Assembly: GCA_025345505.1 (NCBI GenBank)
Contig: JANVCC010000012.1
Span: 12,623,970-12,687,969, forward strand
Length of the DNA: 64,000 nt
Direction of reading: 5' to 3'
Source of the DNA: Todiramphus chloris collaris
Taxonomy: Eukaryota; Chordata; Aves; Coraciiformes; Alcedinidae
Shown here one piece after another: positions 23,159-33,665 of the stretch. Position 1 is the stretch's first letter. Each line of letters starts with the position of its first letter. A program made the translations under genes and the position numbers. The notes beneath the pieces were generated by a model. It had not been told where the DNA came from. It saw only the letters and a program-made list of their open reading frames with translations, and ran no database searches.

Positions 23159-25604
23159 GTATTTGGGGTATATATGATTTCAGCTACTTCTGATTCAATC
23201 AACCACTGCAAGATAATGTTTCCAGATTCTAGGTTTCATATTTTGAGTTATAACATGAAATATGCTGAAGAAAATGCTTAGAGCACATGTGCCTCTACAG
23301 AAGCCATATAAAACCTTGTCTTCTAGTAACTGAGGGAAATCATAATACTTTGCATTGCTTTGATCTCTCTGTAGCTTCTTATGTTAAAGGAGAGGAAAGT
23401 ATAGATTTATATATTAAAAGACTTAAGTTTAGAAAGAGGGGACAATGGAAAACATTAAGGAATTACTGATGTTGCTTACATGTCACCTATGAATATGGCT
23501 GCTTATTTACTGTGGCTTTTCTCTGCAGTCTATGCTGCAGAATTATATCTGAAAGCCTGGATACAAGTAGTTATAAAATTTCTATCTGTAATAATATATT
23601 TTTTATGTACTTAGACTAGATCACATTTAGTAGTGCTATGCTACACTTTAGGTTAAAAAAAAAAAGTTAAAAACTGCATAAGTTTTTTTATGTTTGGTAG
23701 TTCTGTGCTTTGGAACATGAATCTGAAATTTGGCAAGTGGTTTCCTCATATAAAGCATATCTTGTATGAAAGTGCACATTATGTTTTATCAGTCTGTGCA
23801 TGCTACAGATCTATGCAGAATTGTATTATTCAAAGTATCTGAAAAATCTGCTGATGCCTTATGTTTATAGAGCATTTTTATGCTGAACTCACACGGCCTA
23901 TGACTGCAGGAGTTGAACAGCATTTTCTTGCAGTTGTTCCCCCCAGAAGAATTGAATTGCTTGAAGATCTAGGCAAAGATATTTGTGGTTACACAAAAAA
24001 AAACTTTCTTAATTGTGTAGTGGCAGAAGGATGAGATTAAATATGAACAGCATGTTAGGTGGAAATGAGATCAGTAGCAAGTGCTTCTGGGAATGTGGAC
24101 AAAAGTACAGAAGACTGAGAAGTACAGATGATGCAGACTAAACAAGAGGTATGGATGTCAGAAAAGATTAGGGGACAAGGAAATTATTTAATAAATAATA
24201 AAGCATTGCTACATTCATGGCAATGAATGGAATTGTTGTGGAAACATGGAATTGTACTGGTAAAACTCAGGTTGCCACTCCAGTAAATCTCTGTGAAAGA
24301 AGCTAGCAAGTTTGTACTACTACCTTTTACTGCCTTTTTGACATAATGTCCACTGACCTGATTATTCAAGGTTAGGATGTTTCTGTGTTAACAAAGTTGT
24401 TGTTTCATTTTGCCTAAAAAAAGAAAGAATATAAATTTTATGTCCCTGAAGTCCTTTTAAACAGCATTAAGATTTCCTTTTAGCATGAATAACTAAAATC
24501 TTACACTATATTAGAATATAGCCCATTGTACAATCTTCATTTGTATCTACTATCTATACCCATGACAGAAAAAAAACCTCCATTACATGTTTCCAAATAA
24601 TATTTGGATATTTAGAATTGGTTTTACAAGTTCCATTTACATGGGCTTGGACAGCCATTGAAGTGACAAGGTCACATTTTTTTATAGTGCCTCTAATATG
24701 CCTTACTGCTTAAGAGCTTTGGAGGGAGTACATTCAGGGGTACTCTGGTGGGATCTTGAGGGGTACTGTAGGGAGGCCAGGTAGCTGCAACCAGAGAAAC
24801 TGAAGCAGCAAGGTGAGATAAAAATGAAATAAAGTATAGAAGTATGTTCTCTCATCTTCTACTTTTCTTTTTGTTTTCAATATTGTTTTCAGAGCTTGTC
24901 ATCTTTGTGCATGTTGATAAAACTGTCTGTGAATGACCTGATAAGATCTAGGGTATTGCTGTCCTTATGTAACATAATTAGGCTGTACTGAGTTTCTCAG
25001 ACAGACATAGCTCAGCTGAGCTCAGCTCAGACAAATTTAGGGAATAATAAGTTTGAAGTACATTCCACAACACTGTGGGCTTTTCTGTTTATCAGCTGCT
25101 CCAAGCTGGAACAGGAAGTACCATGAAGGTACCAAGGCATGAGACTGGGAGAGGTCCTGAAAAATGATGGATCATAAAGACATGAAATGGTAAATAGAAC
25201 ATGAATTTGAAATTTTTGTACTTGTCTGGATATAGAAGTTCTCCAAGATATTTAAGGATTCACTTAGGAAATATTTCTTTATTTGTCTTTTTGCATATCA
25301 GGGAGAATTGGAGTATATACTTTTGTCCTCTAAGATGTTCCCAGTCACAGGAAGAATATCTGACATCAGTAGACAAATATTTGTTTCTCTTGCCATGGTA
25401 GAAATGCCTCATGAAAAACATTTAACCTCTGAGGAGGGAATGCAAATCGTTACATCATGGTCTTAGAAAAAACGCAGGCAGCAGAAAATAAGAGTTTGGG
25501 GGGAACACTGGAAAATATGAGAGTTCTACCACAAGGCATACTGTCTTCTAATTCTGATTTTTTTATCTGACTGTGCTGAATCCTATTTTTCGTCTTTTTG
25601 TCTA

Positions 25605-25633
25605 CTCACCTTGTATTGATATTTCAAGGTGAG
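25605..25633. repeat. 9 bp perfect inverted repeat, 11 nt loop
   Basis: CTCACCTTG and CAAGGTGAG flank tattgatattt. Each arm also resembles a donor splice site (CAAG|gtgag) on its own strand. Confidence 0.7.
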
Positions 25634-27078
25634 GAATTTACTTTCTGTTGAATACTATATAGCTTTTCCCAGTGAAGGCACAAATTTATTCCATACTAGA
25701 GGTACACCATATCTTTAACTTTCACAGAAATCTTTTGCTTTGTTATCAACACTAAAGCTAAGTAAAATCAATGTACACATAAAATTAAATTATTTACTCA
25801 GTGCTTGTTAAATATTATCACTCTCATAAAGATTCATAACATACAAAGCAGATACATGGCTATTTCCTTCTACTAATTGCTTTTTAAAGCTTTATTGCTC
25901 TCTCCTTGGTACTATATATTTTATACCTACTGAATGCAGAAAAAACATATGCTTGTGCTGTTTTATGTCCTCTGCTCTTTCACTGAAATAAGTGGAATTT
26001 TAAAGATCATATACCAATACTAAATTTGTCCCAATAACTTCTGTATCAGTAAAGTGTTAGAGAATATTTTTAACATGTTTGAAAAAATATCTCTGTGATA
26101 CAGTTTCTGATATTAATATTTCACATAAAACTTTTGACTTTAGCACAATGTTCAAATGTTCAATGTTGCAAAATAAAAACCTATAGTATACTTCTGCATT
26201 CAAGAGGTGTGTTCCCAGTTCTATTCTAGGGAAGACTATACACTTCAAAGAATATACATACTGGGACTGACTTACCAATGCTTATTCACTTGCATAATCT
26301 TCACTTGCACAAGCAATACTGTTGAAGTTAAAACTCCCAGATACAATGCAATTACACACATGTTTAAGGTTGCATAGATCCTGACAATTACACTCTGTCC
26401 CCCAGCTAAAGGCTTACTTCAGTTTCATCTACTAAAACCTTTCAACTGAATGCTTCCCTGCTGTGAGTATGTGTTTTGAAAACTGATGAGTATGTGGCTT
26501 AAGAAGTAGAAAGCCAATTATAAACTGGCAAACAATTTTTAAGAAAAAGCAAATCTAGCTTGCTTTTAATATTATAACTCTCTTTTCAACATTTTAAATG
26601 TTTCTCTTTACCTCACTTTACAGCATTTGCTCTCAAAAAAGACATGGCTGATTATAGGTTTCTTGATAATGGTAGGAGAAAGAAGAAACAATATGTGAAC
26701 ATTGTCAATACTAAACTTAACAATGATCTTTGTTTTTGGAGCAAGAACTGAGGTCTATTTGGAACTTAGCCCCAGACTGTTTTGCCACAGTGCTCTGTCC
26801 CATCATAGACTTTACTAAAGATTTCAGAACTGGAGACAGCTATTTGCAAAACATCAGTGCCAAAGGTGAACTTTTTAGTCTCTCAAGGACACTATGTAGT
26901 CTGGCTGCATTCTCAGTTATATTGTGTCATGACTTGTAGGTGTCTACTGTATGTATGTATACAGGGTGTATATGCATATTATATCTTCCTTATGGTACTC
27001 ACTGATTCAACTTTACAAGTGAATGATGCACCATCTATTGCATTAAACTGGCTTGGCTTTGCTAGGATAGCTGTCATA

Positions 27079-27479
27079 AGAAAGACTGAGAGAACTGGTG
27101 CTGTTTAGTCTTGAGAGGAGAAGACTGAAAGGGGATCTTATTAATGTCTATAAGTATCTGAAGGGTGGGTGTCAAAAGGAAGGAGCCAATCTCTTTTCTG
27201 TAGTGCCCAGTAATAGGACATGGAAAAACAGGTATAAATTTGAGCATAGAAGGTTCCACCTTAACATGAAGAGAAACTTCTTTCCTGTGAGGGTGACAGA
27301 GCACTGCAACAGGCTGCCCAGAGAGCTTGTGGAGTCTTCTTCTCTGGAGATTTTTAAAACCCACCTGGATGCAAGCCTGTGTGATGTTCTCTAGGTGATC
27401 CTGCTTTGGCAGGGGTTTGGCTTGATGATCTCTAGAGGTCCCTTCCATCCCTTAACATTCTATGATTCTATGATTCTAG
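27079..27479 (+). mobile_element. CR1 LINE fragment, plus strand
   Basis: 5'-truncated CR1 beginning in the reverse-transcriptase C-terminal region (gactgagagaactggtgctg). It is continuous through the stop codon and 3' UTR (ggtgatcctgctttggcagg) to a clean tail attctatgattctatgattc at 27479. It has a simpler structure than the other copies and no internal deletion. Confidence 0.95.
27098..27394 (+). pseudogene. CR1 ORF2 C-terminal remnant
   Basis: A 98-codon open frame that keeps the CR1 reverse-transcriptase C-terminus in order: [20 protein letters not shown], then SVVPSNRTWKNRYKF, HLNMKRNFFPVRVTEHCN, RLPRELVESSSLEIFKTHLD and a natural stop. Only the C-terminal ~100 residues are present. 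The polymerase core and the endonuclease are absent, so no activity is possible. The single open frame suggests moderate age. Confidence 0.88.
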
Positions 27480-28758
27480 AAGTTGATTTTACCTGTCAAC
27501 AGTGGCTATTAGCTATTGATATAATCTGTCTTTTTGATGTGCTTTAAGTGAAGCCTTACTTTTAGACAAAGCTGCCAACTGAAGAAGCAATGAAGTTTCC
27601 TTTTTAATTTTTCTCCTTTCAATTACTTAACTACATATCCATATCATCATCTTCTACTGAATGTAATCAAATGATTCTTAGAAAATTATTAAGTCCGGAA
27701 GTCTTTGGAACACAGTTATGCTTGTGAGTGTTTGAGCATATGTGCGTTTGAGACAGAGAGGAAGTGATGCTGGGAGTGGGGGCATCTTCTTTGTTATTTG
27801 AGCACACCGAGTAAAGGAATGGTTTTCTGCATATATGCAGCTTTACAAGCCAAACATAAAAAGCATTTCCCCTCAGCATATTATTGTAATAAGCATTGTC
27901 TCTTGGGAACTCCAATTCTCCATGCTGAATTTCTCTCCACAGTACAGTGGTATTTTTGGCAGAAGTTAGTAAAGAGCGTATGTGATTTTGGTATTAGACA
28001 GAGATGTACTGCTGCTGGAGGGAAGTGTTGTGTCCTTACCTTGCAAGGATATCTTATGATGCATGGGAGTTATCTTGAGGTATCGAAACAACATTCCCAA
28101 TTTTGTCAATTCGAAAGAAATTATATGAAAAACAGCAGACAAAATATTATGGAAATGTATTTGGTTAAGTATTTTACTACCTATTTATATTCTGTAAAGT
28201 CAGTTTATAGAGCATCTGTTGTCTTTACAGGGCTGCTTGAGTCAAATGTGTATTACTCCACAGTAAAATGAGCATGTACCTCGGCTCAAACTCTAGCTCA
28301 CAGAAATTTCTGCAGGTCCAAGCAAGTCAGCAAAATAATGCACAGTTATACCAGTAACACCATGACCTAAATATTTGTTAAGCTAGTACATGTTGACTAA
28401 TTAGGTGTATACTTTCTGCTGTGGATTTTTAATATGACTACCTGCAGCATGTTTTCTGCTATTTTGCTTGTGTCTATTTAGCAGGCTATATAATTACTGC
28501 TGTATATGTCATGACTGTCCTAAGGTGATAGTATCCTGTCCCCCTATTCAATTTCCCTCCTATGGGAAAAATAATAATAAAAAAAAAAATTAAAAGAGGA
28601 AGTTTTTATATTGGAGATCATTGTGATTCTTTATTCAGGCAAGTATGAAACTTTTTCCACAGCATCATTTTGGTTTTCAGTTATCATTATATATCCTTGG
28701 TAGTCTGTTTTAAGAGTTACTGTGGTACTGTTGATACCCGTTAAATTAGCTTTTCATT

Positions 28759-28786
28759 GTGTGTGTGTGTGTGCGCACGTGTGTGT
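28759..28786. repeat. (TG)n microsatellite
   Basis: TG units interrupted by gcgcac in the middle. Confidence 0.9.
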
Positions 28787-29538
28787 AGATGCTAAACACT
28801 GAAGCTTTGTGCTATCCTTATCTCATGCTGATAGACATCAAGAACAACCTGCCTAAGGCAAAATTGACATTTTGCAAATAATGGCAATGGTAAAAAATGC
28901 ACCTTCCCATTCCATTTCAAAAGCAATGCTCTTCTCTTCCTCTTCTTTCCTGCTCTCCTACCCACAAAACTAACTTAGTTTTCTTGGTGTGATAAAGCCC
29001 ATCTGAATTAAGTTGCAATGTACTATGATCTGTAATTCAGAAATTCATTTCTATTGTTTTAAACTTATTTCTTTAAAATTCAACATATACATGAAAAGCT
29101 TCTAGGCATTATTGTACTTCATGAAGAATTTATTCTTATAGTAAAAAAAAAATAGACTCTAAAATTGAAAAGAAATACTGCATTAGGACAGTTGACATAC
29201 ATTGTTTACATACTTCAGGTTTCATTCCCTGGGATTCATTTATTCTCTGTTCAATACAAATTCTTTATGTGTATTAAAAATCATTTGATATAGCTTCTTC
29301 TGACTGATCTGCACTAGTCAGCTTGTAAGAGTAATTTGCAGAGCTCTGTGACCAGCAGAATTGCTTAAGCAGTCTTAACATACTTTTAAAAATAAATTCC
29401 AGATGCCTAGCTTCACCTAAATAATACTCTTATCTTTTTAATGGTTCTGATATTGAGCTCTACTTGCCTTTAAAGCTTCAGTAAATATCATAGGCCTTCC
29501 AGAAGCATTTGAGAAAGATTATTTCCCGTTACCACATT

Positions 29539-29575
29539 GTTCTTTCTCTATTTTTCTTTTTTGAAGAAGGTAAGT
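29539..29575 (+). promoter_or_regulatory. juxtaposed acceptor and donor, recursive-splice-like
   Basis: A 24 nt pyrimidine tract (ttctttctctatttttctttt region) runs into gaagaag, immediately followed by gtaagt at 29570. This layout is either a recursive splice site (acceptor AG directly joined to donor GT) or a 3 nt microexon AAG. Known recursive sites prefer CAG|GTAAGT, whereas this one has AAG. It would act in splicing a long plus-strand intron, which is consistent with the candidate exon downstream at 52498. Confidence 0.25.
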
Positions 29576-29775
29576 ATGGCTACTAAATAGGAATATGAAA
29601 CTGCATAGGAGTTAAGACAGTGGATAAAAAGTCACTGTTTCAAAGCTGAGCACTTATGGGGTAGACCTTATAACCTTTGAAGTGAAAAAAGAAAAAAGTT
29701 TGTAGGAATGCTTAATAAAGGTGGTGCATTTTATTTCAGATATTTAAGAACATTTTTAATGTGATTTAGGGGAAT

Positions 29776-29842
29776 TGTGGGGTTTTTTTGTTTTGTTTTG
29801 TGGGGGTGGGGTTTTTTTTGGTTCGATTTGGTTTGTTTGTTA
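29776..29842. repeat. G/T-rich low-complexity tract
   Basis: T runs broken by GTTTTG and GGGGGTGGGG. Confidence 0.85.
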
Positions 29843-30097
29843 TTTGTACAATTGAACTAAACAAGTTTTCTGAAGCTATCTACCACTTCTCCCAATGTAA
29901 CAAAAATCAGGAAGTAATGTTTTGATGGTTTGACATTGGCTGGATGCCAGCTGCCCACTGAGCCGCTCTATCACTTCACCCCACTCCTCTCAGCTGGACC
30001 AGGGGAAGAAAAGAATATGAAACTCGTGGACTAAGACAAAACCATTTTAATGAAGAAGCAAAGCAATGACGTGCATGGAAGCAAAAGAAAACAAAGA

Positions 30098-30103
30098 TTT
30101 ATT
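30098..30103 (-). terminator. LTR polyadenylation signal AATAAA
   Basis: Minus-strand hexamer about 180 bp before the LTR end, the same spacing as in the other LTR. Confidence 0.55.
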
Positions 30104-30189
30104 CTCTACTTCCCATCAGCAGGCGATGTCTGCCCTTTTCAGGAAGCAGGGCTCCAAATGCGTACTGGTTGCTCTGGAGCCCACACCCC

Positions 30190-30289
30190 NNNNNNNNNNN
30201 NNNNNNNNNNNNNNNNNNNNNNNNNNNNNNNNNNNNNNNNNNNNNNNNNNNNNNNNNNNNNNNNNNNNNNNNNNNNNNNNNNNNNNNNN
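30190..30289. other. assembly gap, 100 N
   Basis: Exactly 100 N, a conventional placeholder for a gap of unknown size. It lies inside the LTR, close to a run of C at about 30313-30324, both plausible causes of assembly failure. All protein frames across it are meaningless. Confidence 0.98.
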
Positions 30290-30769
30290 TGTTTCAGAGG
30301 ACAAGCCGATGTCCCCCCCCCCCCTTCCTTTTCCTAGCTTTTAGCGTTCAGTTGACATCATATGACACAGAATATCCCTTTGGTCAGTTTGGGTCAGCTG
30401 TCCCAGTTGTGTCGCCTCCCAAGATCTTGTCCACCCCATCCTACTGCCAGGGACACGTTGAACAAAAACAGCCTTGGTGCTGTGAGAGCCCTGCCCAGCA
30501 GTAGCCACAACACAAGTGTGTTATCAACACTTTTACAGATCTCAGTGCAAAGCACAGCACTGCGAGGGCTGCTATGGGGAAAATTAACTCCAGCTCAGTC
30601 AGACCCAATACAAATGCACATTAATAGTCCTCAACTTTTTTATTTGCAGTACCTGTTGTGGGCCAAAATTAATCTCACATGGGGAAATTCACTTAATTTA
30701 TTACCAATTAGCATAATCTTTTAATTACTGTTTCTGGTATTAATAAATAGGTAAACAGTTATACATTTA

Positions 30770-31150
30770 GAAAATAATACCTCAGCTTCACCCCAGACAC
30801 TCCCTGTCCCTTTTTCGTGGTCTCCAATACCATTGCTGCACTTGATGCTCTATCTCTTCAGTGAGGCAAAGGCCAGCACAGGATGTGAGAGTCAGCAGTT
30901 TTGCTTTCTTTTGCCTTTTGCCGCTCCCAGTTTATCGCTCAAATCCAGCATGGTTCCCTTCACGACCCACAGTCCCCTTATGTTACCTGCTGCATCTTCA
31001 TTTGTGCACCCCCCTAATCTGTTCTTTAGGTCTACAGCTTGATCAGGGTGATTTTCTGGTCTAAACTATGGTGCTAAAAGCTGGTGCTGCGTCATACTTT
31101 ACATCACATGTGATGTTGCAGTCCTTCCTCTCAGTACTTGAAAGGGGAGT
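30770..31150. other. GC-richer block of unknown origin
   Basis: Composition rises sharply relative to the AT-rich flanks, from about caccccagacactccc onward. The block starts roughly 150 bp beyond the LTR duplication. It could be part of an older, unclassified repeat. No domain or terminal structure is visible. Confidence 0.3.
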
Positions 31151-32314
31151 GGATAGACAAGACAGAATGTAATTTTTCGTGTGTTTACTCAGAAAAATAA
31201 GCATCAAAATATAAATCTCAGAATATAAGCCTATTAGGTGAGAAGTCTATGAAAGTCAACGTTATATTATGCAGACTAGATTTCTGTATGTATAGTATGT
31301 TAAACAATGTTAAACATGTAACATGTAGTACAGAGACATATGGCACTGGGCAAAGGGCTGAAGTAGCTTAAAAACTTGATTCTGTATTTCCTGATATAGC
31401 TTTTATTACCTATATACCAGATAGTGAAATATGGTTTCCAAGCCACCTGCATCTTTGACAAATATATCCTTTTTGACAGGATCTTACTTTTTGTCCACTT
31501 CCATTTCATCACTATTCCATGATGCATTATGATTACTTCGCACTAATACATGGAACACACACTACCAGGGATATCAGTCTGGTAATTTAAAGGGTTGAGG
31601 AGGACAGGAACTGTTGTGTGTTATATAAAAAGCTTCTAAGTGAGATAACCAGAAGTCAGGAAGACAGCTGCTAGTCCAGAGGATGGGAAAAAGCTCTTCA
31701 TTTGCAAAAATGCAACAGAAACATGTACAGTTTATTCCTCTAGGCTAAGAATTAACTATATTATTGGAGAATGGTGTGCTGTATTGACCTTCGAAAATAC
31801 CAAACCTTCATCCAAATGTTTCATTTTTTTAAAGGAGGGCAGAGAGGTCTGTCTACTTCTACATTATTTTCATTTTCTTGTCTCCTTGGAACAATACAGA
31901 GAGAGAGAGGAAAGTAAGTCTTTCTGGTCAAATTTCTATGTAAATGAAATAAAAGGGAATACACTCAAGCAATTTGCTGCATAGCTTTATGTAAAGGAAT
32001 ATACTGAGGTTCGTACCTAACCCAGATGAACATATTATCTGGAGGTCACCAAAGAGGAGGTGTCAGTGGAACATATAAACTTCTCTATCAGACCATTATC
32101 TGACTCTGCTCCTAATTCGTCATAACAGAGGGTATGTTTTTTACCATTTTTACTCTGCTGCAGGAATTAAGGACATCATGGTCTTCTTTGGAAAAAGGAA
32201 TTAACAAAAACAGACTGGTCTAGAAACTATGTATTGTTTGAAATGAACAGCTACTGCTAGTGCTGCCATAGTGATTATACCTTAAAAAGACTAGCATTTC
32301 CTCTCTGCATTACA

Positions 32315-32334
32315 TTTTTTTTTTTTTTTTTTTT
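32315..32334. repeat. poly(T) run, 20 nt
   Basis: Seen directly; no retroposon body attached. Confidence 0.95.
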
Positions 32335-33601
32335 CAATACAGTTATGTGGAAAGGAGCATTTTGAAAAAATCTATAGGATGTTGAGATTCCAACTGTTCT
32401 CCTTTGTTCCTGTTATTAGATTTCTCCAGTCTCATCCTTTTGCTATAGCTCTTGAAAGAGTATACAGCTGCTGGTATAAAAGAGTTAGACATTTCCTATG
32501 TTAGAAGGTTATTCTCTGCTTTTATGAGAAGCTGTGCATCTTTTAAATGTTAGGAATCTGCTGCCAAGTACAGTTCACAGCATGAAGATAAATAATGCTA
32601 TTAAACTAGAAAACCTTTTAATTGTTGCTGGCTATTCAGTGGGCTTAGCAATTTAAACTAACACTTCCTTATAAAAATCTCCACAGTTATTCAAACTTCT
32701 AAGCCCAGCAATCATTTAAAGACAATGTGACAACATTCTTTCATAAAGTGGGTCACTGGTGATTTTCTGAAAGCTTGCTCAGGTAATTTTTGTATTCTTT
32801 TTATTGCTATGTACAAGAAGAAATATAAAATATAATTTGGGTTATAAAAATGACATAAAATTATTTCAATTTAGCAGGGACTGTTTAGGAGTAAGACATT
32901 CTATGGAGGTCATTCCTAATTCCCATGAAGACAGTTGACTAATACATACTTTGCCAACCCACAGTTCTGACCTTTGTAATGGTTAAGGAGCAGATTAAAA
33001 GGACATGGCTTCTGTGTTGCATCAAGCCAACCCTAACTACAGAGTTTTTCTGTTCATTTCAGTTTCTACTATTGACTATGTCTTTTATCACTGAGTATTA
33101 ACAAAGTAGAGATACTAGCACTTAGCTCAAGTACTTTCCTTTTTACATCTATATAGTAAATATTTTCTAACTAAAAAATGCCCAAAATACATGTACTTCG
33201 TAATTGGAGACATATCCAATAATTTTTAAAGCACAGGTAAACTTTTTTAAGGACATATAGAAACATTAAGGAAAACACTCAATGCTAAAATTAATAACTG
33301 ATGGATGCACATGTGCAATTTAACCAGAAATTAAAACTGAATCCTTCTGTAACCCTGAACATGAAATTGAGTTCACCATTTACTCTTTCTCATTTGAACA
33401 AGCAGGAACAGGGTATAAAAAGTTTGAAAACAAACTTGCTTTTTTATTGTTATTATTCTAAACGTAGAACATCTTTCCTCAAGTCAGGTCAGACTTTGAC
33501 AATTTAACATGAATCTAAAAATGCTTTCTCATTTGTAGAAGAGAACGTGTACTGAGAACTACGCTAGGTATAAAAGATAAGTTCAGAGTGCATTCTTGCA
33601 G

Positions 33602-33665
33602 ATGCTGTAGCACAGCGTGCAGGGAATGATGCACTATAATGGAGATTCCCTGCAAGGCTCAGCAT
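33602..33665 (+). other. 64 nt imperfect hairpin
   Basis: ATGCTG (33602-33607) pairs with CAGCAT (33660-33665), AGC with GCT, and TGCAGGGAAT (33618-33627) with ATTCCCTGCA (33645-33654), leaving a 17 nt loop. About 19 base pairs form, with one single-base bulge and one 6/2 internal loop. The size suits a microRNA-like precursor or a decayed inverted-repeat element. I do not recognise the arms as a known microRNA. Confidence 0.5.

Larger units (their letters stand above)
15749..27078. other. long non-coding stretch
   Basis: More than 11 kb without a recognised gene or transposon. Contents that can be named are a C25 run (17032-17056), a G/T-rich tract (18588-18756), a (TA)n repeat (23130-23158), an isolated strong acceptor-like signal at 22785 and a 9 bp inverted repeat at 25605-25633. 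Open frames of 60-92 codons around 20900-21600 show no domain. Confidence 0.6.
27480..29920. other. non-coding stretch
   Basis: No recognised gene. It contains a 157-codon plus-strand open frame at 27798-28271 without recognisable domains, a (TG)n repeat (28759-28786), a juxtaposed acceptor/donor site at 29539-29575 and a G/T-rich tract (29776-29842). Confidence 0.55.
29921..30612 (-). mobile_element. solo LTR of ERVL-type avian endogenous retrovirus, with gap
   Basis: Read on the minus strand the element begins tgtattgggtctgactgagc at 30612 and has AATAAA at 30103-30098. It ends in the module gcggctcagtgggcagctgg followed by catccagccaatgtcaaacc. That terminal module matches the end of the LTR at 14684-15743, so the two elements are related. 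Flanks are aatgt (29916-29920) and aatgc (30613-30617), a five-base duplication with one change. The last bases have mutated from the usual CA. A block of 100 N (30190-30289) hides part of the LTR. No internal viral genes are seen. Confidence 0.85.

Noticed and set aside
24720..24813. possible plus-strand exon ending at CAAG|gtgaga
   Set aside because: All three frames contain stop codons before the donor.
30050..30504. several frames of 90-111 codons spanning the gap
   Set aside because: They read through 100 N and lie inside an LTR.
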